This document shows positions 61,852 to 64,000 of a DNA stretch of 64,000 bases, one piece after another. The notes beneath the pieces were generated by a model, which saw nothing but the letters and a program-made list of their open reading frames with translations, was not told where the DNA came from and ran no database searches. Numbering within the stretch: position 1 is the stretch's first letter; each line of letters starts with the position of its first letter. Both the position numbers and the translations under genes were made by a program. The stretch is from Segatella copri (GTDB taxonomy: Bacteria > Bacteroidota > Bacteroidia > Bacteroidales > Bacteroidaceae), in assembly GCF_026015625.1 (NCBI RefSeq), contig NZ_JAPDVG010000001.1:1860001-1924000 (forward strand), read 5' to 3'.

Positions 61852-62040
61852 GAACGACAGTGTCAACGATATAGTCAACGACAGAGTCAGCAATTACTAG
61901 CTCTGTTACTTTTCACGAAATAGTAACAGAGCTAGTAACAGAGCTATAGTAACTATGTCGGTAACCATGTTGGTAACTATGTCACAAAAAAGAATAAAAA
62001 TAAAGTTCATCTCTTCGAGAAAGATTCTTCACTACTTTGG
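61852..62040 (+). pseudogene. Vestiges of tetrapeptide-repeat coding DNA
   Basis: Downstream of the AlbA_2 stop two short open stretches read as the same kind of repeat: NDSVNDIVNDRVSNY then a stop (about 61854-61901), and SNRASNRAIVTMSVTMLVTMS running to a TGA near 62050. They look like remnants of alternative repeat blocks or of a duplicated gene end. Neither has a start codon context. Confidence 0.45.
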
Positions 62041-62249
62041 GATGCAGTGATAAACGTAGATCCATAGAAATTCAGAATCATGCTACAGGTATGCCAAGGA
62101 CAATTACGATGAAGGCATCAAGACTGGCAGCAAGCGAGAATTTGGGTATGAGTGGAATGCCGATGACATGCAAAAGCATCAAGAAAAAATGCTAATTTTC
62201 ATTATGAAGCCAACACTATAGAAGTCACAAAAGCAACAACAATTCTGCA

Positions 62250-62317
62250 AAAAGTGCCGATACTGGTGCCAAAAGTGCTTAAAAAAATCGACTTTTGGCA
62301 CCAGTATCGGCACTTTT
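62250..62317. promoter_or_regulatory. Perfect palindrome with 26-bp arms
   Basis: 62250-62275 and 62292-62317 are perfect reverse complements (starting AAAAGTGCCGATACTGG) with a 16-nt loop. It lies 36 bp upstream of the -7 element of the decayed ATPase gene, the same position as palindromes before the other ATPase genes. It could alternatively act as a terminator because of the T runs. Confidence 0.7.
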
Positions 62318-62352
62318 CTATCTTTTTCTGCTCAGTTTTCGATATTTTATAG

Positions 62353-62360
62353 TATCTTTG
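62353..62360 (+). promoter_or_regulatory. -7 element for the decayed ATPase gene
   Basis: TATCTTTG, 26 bp before ATG 62386. Confidence 0.5.
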
Positions 62361-62385
62361 CCCCATCATCAAAACGACAAAAGAT

Positions 62386-62640
62386 ATGCAGCAAAATATA
62401 ATAGGAAGAAAGCGAGAAATCAACTTGTTGGAGATTAGCCAAGAAGAAAATTGGAATGAGCCGTGAGGACATCATGAAATCCTAAAAACTCACTTCTGGT
62501 GGAAAGTTGACCGAAGCCTTCAATGATTTGATAAGTTGTGACTTCATCAGAAAATACAATGCTTTCGGCAACAAGAACAATGGTGCCATGTTCCAGCTCA
62601 CAGATTTGTACACCTTATTTTATTTACATTACACTAACAG
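62386..62640 (+). pseudogene. Remnant of an AAA+ ATPase (ATPase_2/DUF234 type)
   Basis: The start MQQNIIGRKREINLLE is the characteristic N-terminus of this ATPase family, but the frame stops at 62464. In another frame, from about 62440, the C-terminal half appears: GMSREDIMKS, a stop, then GGKLTEAFNDLISCDFIRKY and NGAMFQLTDLYTLFYLHY, the DUF234-side ending. The Walker motifs and centre are deleted, and there is a frameshift and an internal TAA. A fourth, dead member of the ATPase set in this window. Confidence 0.75.
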
Positions 62641-62721
62641 AGCCCCCTTTTTTAAGAGAGCTCAGTAATTCTAACATATCTGCTTATGTTAATATTTCTC
62701 CCCAAAAATAAAATAGACATT

Positions 62722-63330
62722 ATGCAAAGAGTGATAATCATTCTTTGCATAATGTCTATTCCTTTTTTCCAATCGTTTTCTAAAAGGTATTCAAAGACAA
62801 AGTTAAAGATAGATATTCCTTCTGAGAATATTCATTTTAGAATGCAAGTATATAAAGGCAAAAACTATTTCATTTTACCGAAAGTAGCTTTAAACTCTTT
62901 AAATAAATATATGGATAATGAAAGAATTTGGCAATGGCAGAAAACATATATTATTGGCAAATCAAATGTAATATTAGACAGTTTAAAAGTTGGAGACATC
63001 GTTGGAGATATATGTACTGGTTTTTATAAAATTCGTAAGAAAACTTCTTTTAGATTATTATATTTTATTCCGCCACAAAAAATAGGAAGTGTCATATTAC
63101 CTTATATGTATAATGAAAAAGCAAATAGACTTTATGTTAAAAATATTAGTGATTATATAACTACACCGGATACAAAATACCTCTATTCTATAGATGATAA
63201 TCACCTTATATGGATAGAAAATACACCATCTTATGAAAAAATACCGAATGAAGTATGTCGTTTGCAGATATATAATCATCCACCTCTAAGCGTAGAGAGA
63301 GAATTAAAGGAAGAATATTTTAAGAAATAA
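62722..63330 (+). CDS. AT-rich orphan gene, exported or anchored hypothetical protein
   Basis: 202 residues from ATG 62722 (an in-frame ATG at 62686 would add 12 residues before the hydrophobic segment). MQRVIIILCIMSIPFFQSFS looks like a signal peptide. The rest is Lys/Tyr/Ile-rich and predicted beta (FRMQVYKGKNYFILPKVALNSL, GKSNVILDSLKVGDIVGDIC). No family is recognised. The DNA is much more AT-rich than its surroundings, indicating recent transfer. Confidence 0.6.
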   Translation: MQRVIIILCIMSIPFFQSFSKRYSKTKLKIDIPSENIHFRMQVYKGKNYFILPKVALNSLNKYMDNERIWQWQKTYIIGKSNVILDSLKVGDIVGDICTGFYKIRKKTSFRLLYFIPPQKIGSVILPYMYNEKANRLYVKNISDYITTPDTKYLYSIDDNHLIWIENTPSYEKIPNEVCRLQIYNHPPLSVERELKEEYFKK

Positions 63331-63409
63331 GAGTTCTAATGGCTTAAAACACAACTAAATAACTTTGCTTGAAAGGGAAAAATAAAATAAAATTCGAGAG
63401 TGTAAACTA

Positions 63410-63448
63410 AACTGTGTCAAACTACAATAAATGTAGTTTGACACAGTT
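63410..63448. terminator. 17-bp perfect hairpin with T run
   Basis: AACTGTGTCAAACTACA (63410-63426) pairs with TGTAGTTTGACACAGTT (63432-63448), followed by TTTT. It also abuts a truncated gene, so it may be an old insertion-element end. Confidence 0.7.
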
Positions 63449-63471
63449 TTTTAATTATGGACAACTTATAA

Positions 63472-63792
63472 ATCGTTTACTTTAATAAAGAGTTTAAATG
63501 GAACAGCCGTGGAAACAAGGAGAACATGCAGCTCAGTTCTTCCTCTAGCCTCAATGCCAAGCTTTACAAGGCTTTCTGCAAGAATCGTTTCTCGGTTACG
63601 CTTGAAGCTAACGACATCTTCAACAAAAGCAATCGTGACATACGATTCTACAATAAGGATGTTACGTTTTGGCAAAGCAGCACTAGCGATATCCGTTCCT
63701 TGCTCTTGACATTCCAGTATAACTTCAATACGTCAAGAAGTCGATACAAGGGTCAAGGTGCTGGTAATGAGGAATTGAATCGCTTCAAATAA
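63472..63792 (+). pseudogene. C-terminal fragment of a TonB-type outer-membrane beta-barrel protein
   Basis: The frame is open only from 63472 (a TAA precedes it at 63469). It reads YFNKEFKWNSRGNKENMQLSS, then SLNAKLYKAFCKNRFSVTLEANDIFNKSN, and ends with LLLTFQYNFNTSRSRYKGQGAGNEELNRF, typical of the last strands and C-terminal tail of outer-membrane beta-barrel (OMP_b-brl_3-like) proteins. Plug and most of the barrel are missing; it starts right after the 17-bp hairpin. Confidence 0.75.
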
Positions 63793-63803
63793 TTCTAAAG
63801 AGC

Positions 63804-64000
63804 CTAATCTTTCTCCTCCAACCATTCTTCCAGCACCTGGCAATACTCATCGTTTTGCTCGGCGAAAGGCATATGTCTTGCCCCTACGAAGAGATGCCAC
63901 TTGGAATCTTGGATACCATCATAGAGGGTCTTTGCCACCAATGGAGTACAGAGGTCATTGGTGCCACTCATCACCAAGCAAGGCACTTGAATCTCGCCAA
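63804..64000 (-). CDS. Alpha/beta hydrolase, C-terminal part
   Basis: Partial at the window edge; the frame is open through base 64000. It reads EIQVPCLVMSGTNDLCTPLVAKTLYDGI...LFVGARHMPFAEQNDEYCQVLEEWL: the strand with the catalytic Asp (GTNDLCTP) and the catalytic His (ARHMPFAE) of an alpha/beta hydrolase. The fit is best with proline iminopeptidase-like enzymes, but the nucleophile region is outside the window. Confidence 0.8.
   Translation of the reverse strand, partial: GEIQVPCLVMSGTNDLCTPLVAKTLYDGIQDSKWHLFVGARHMPFAEQNDEYCQVLEEWLEEKD

Overview
The window looks like chromosome from a gut-type Bacteroidales bacterium, most likely Prevotella/Segatella. The evidence is the recurrent TAnnTTTG -7 promoter element, AT-rich start regions, a TonB-dependent receptor with a C-terminal Phe, plant-polysaccharide enzymes (pectinesterase, GH115), and the smalltalk / HU-like / DUF3987 / amidase gene set typical of this order. 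All calls are by-eye readings; no search was run.

Layout. 1-7163: end of a pectin methylesterase, a MerR regulator, alaS, a gamma-carbonic anhydrase and two AAA+ ATPases, each ATPase behind its own set of palindromes. 7268-16259: accessory locus 1 (smalltalk peptide, HU-like protein, two unknown proteins, small proteins with structured leaders, a VirE_N/DUF3987 primase-like protein, DUF5675, an amidase), dotted with copies of a 40-bp AATGACCG repeat module. 16349-19440: metal-type cluster (HMA protein, TonB receptor, Cys/His-rich protein). 19722-31947: housekeeping and envelope genes (MFS transporter, Dcp peptidase, thioredoxin protein, MBOAT plus SGNH O-acylation pair, SprT-like protein, potABCD).

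32091-42357 is a defence island beginning beside tRNA-Tyr. It holds a type III restriction-modification pair, a highly structured intergenic RNA candidate, a two-gene operon of an apparently catalytically dead Argonaute-like protein plus an unrecognised partner, and an Abi_2 gene with a 5' hairpin. The Argonaute pair and the RNA candidate are the best candidates for an undescribed system. 42435-46586: accessory locus 2, related to locus 1 (excisionase-type HTH, VirE_N-like protein, DUF3987, DUF6266), again with helically phased short repeats. 46648-56425: core genes (RecD-like helicase, pseudopilin-like protein, DUF3822, rsmD, cls, dnaG) and a GH115 alpha-glucuronidase.

56637-63792: a second accessory stretch with RhuM, a third AAA+ ATPase behind three equally spaced palindromes, an HU-like protein, an AlbA_2 protein with tetrapeptide repeats, the wreck of a fourth ATPase behind a 26-bp-arm palindrome, an AT-rich orphan gene and a TonB-barrel fragment. 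The window ends inside an alpha/beta hydrolase on the minus strand.

Two themes recur. First, AAA+ ATPase genes (three intact, one decayed) each carry a different palindrome family near the promoter. Second, both DUF3987 loci carry short direct repeats spaced 10-11 bp apart.
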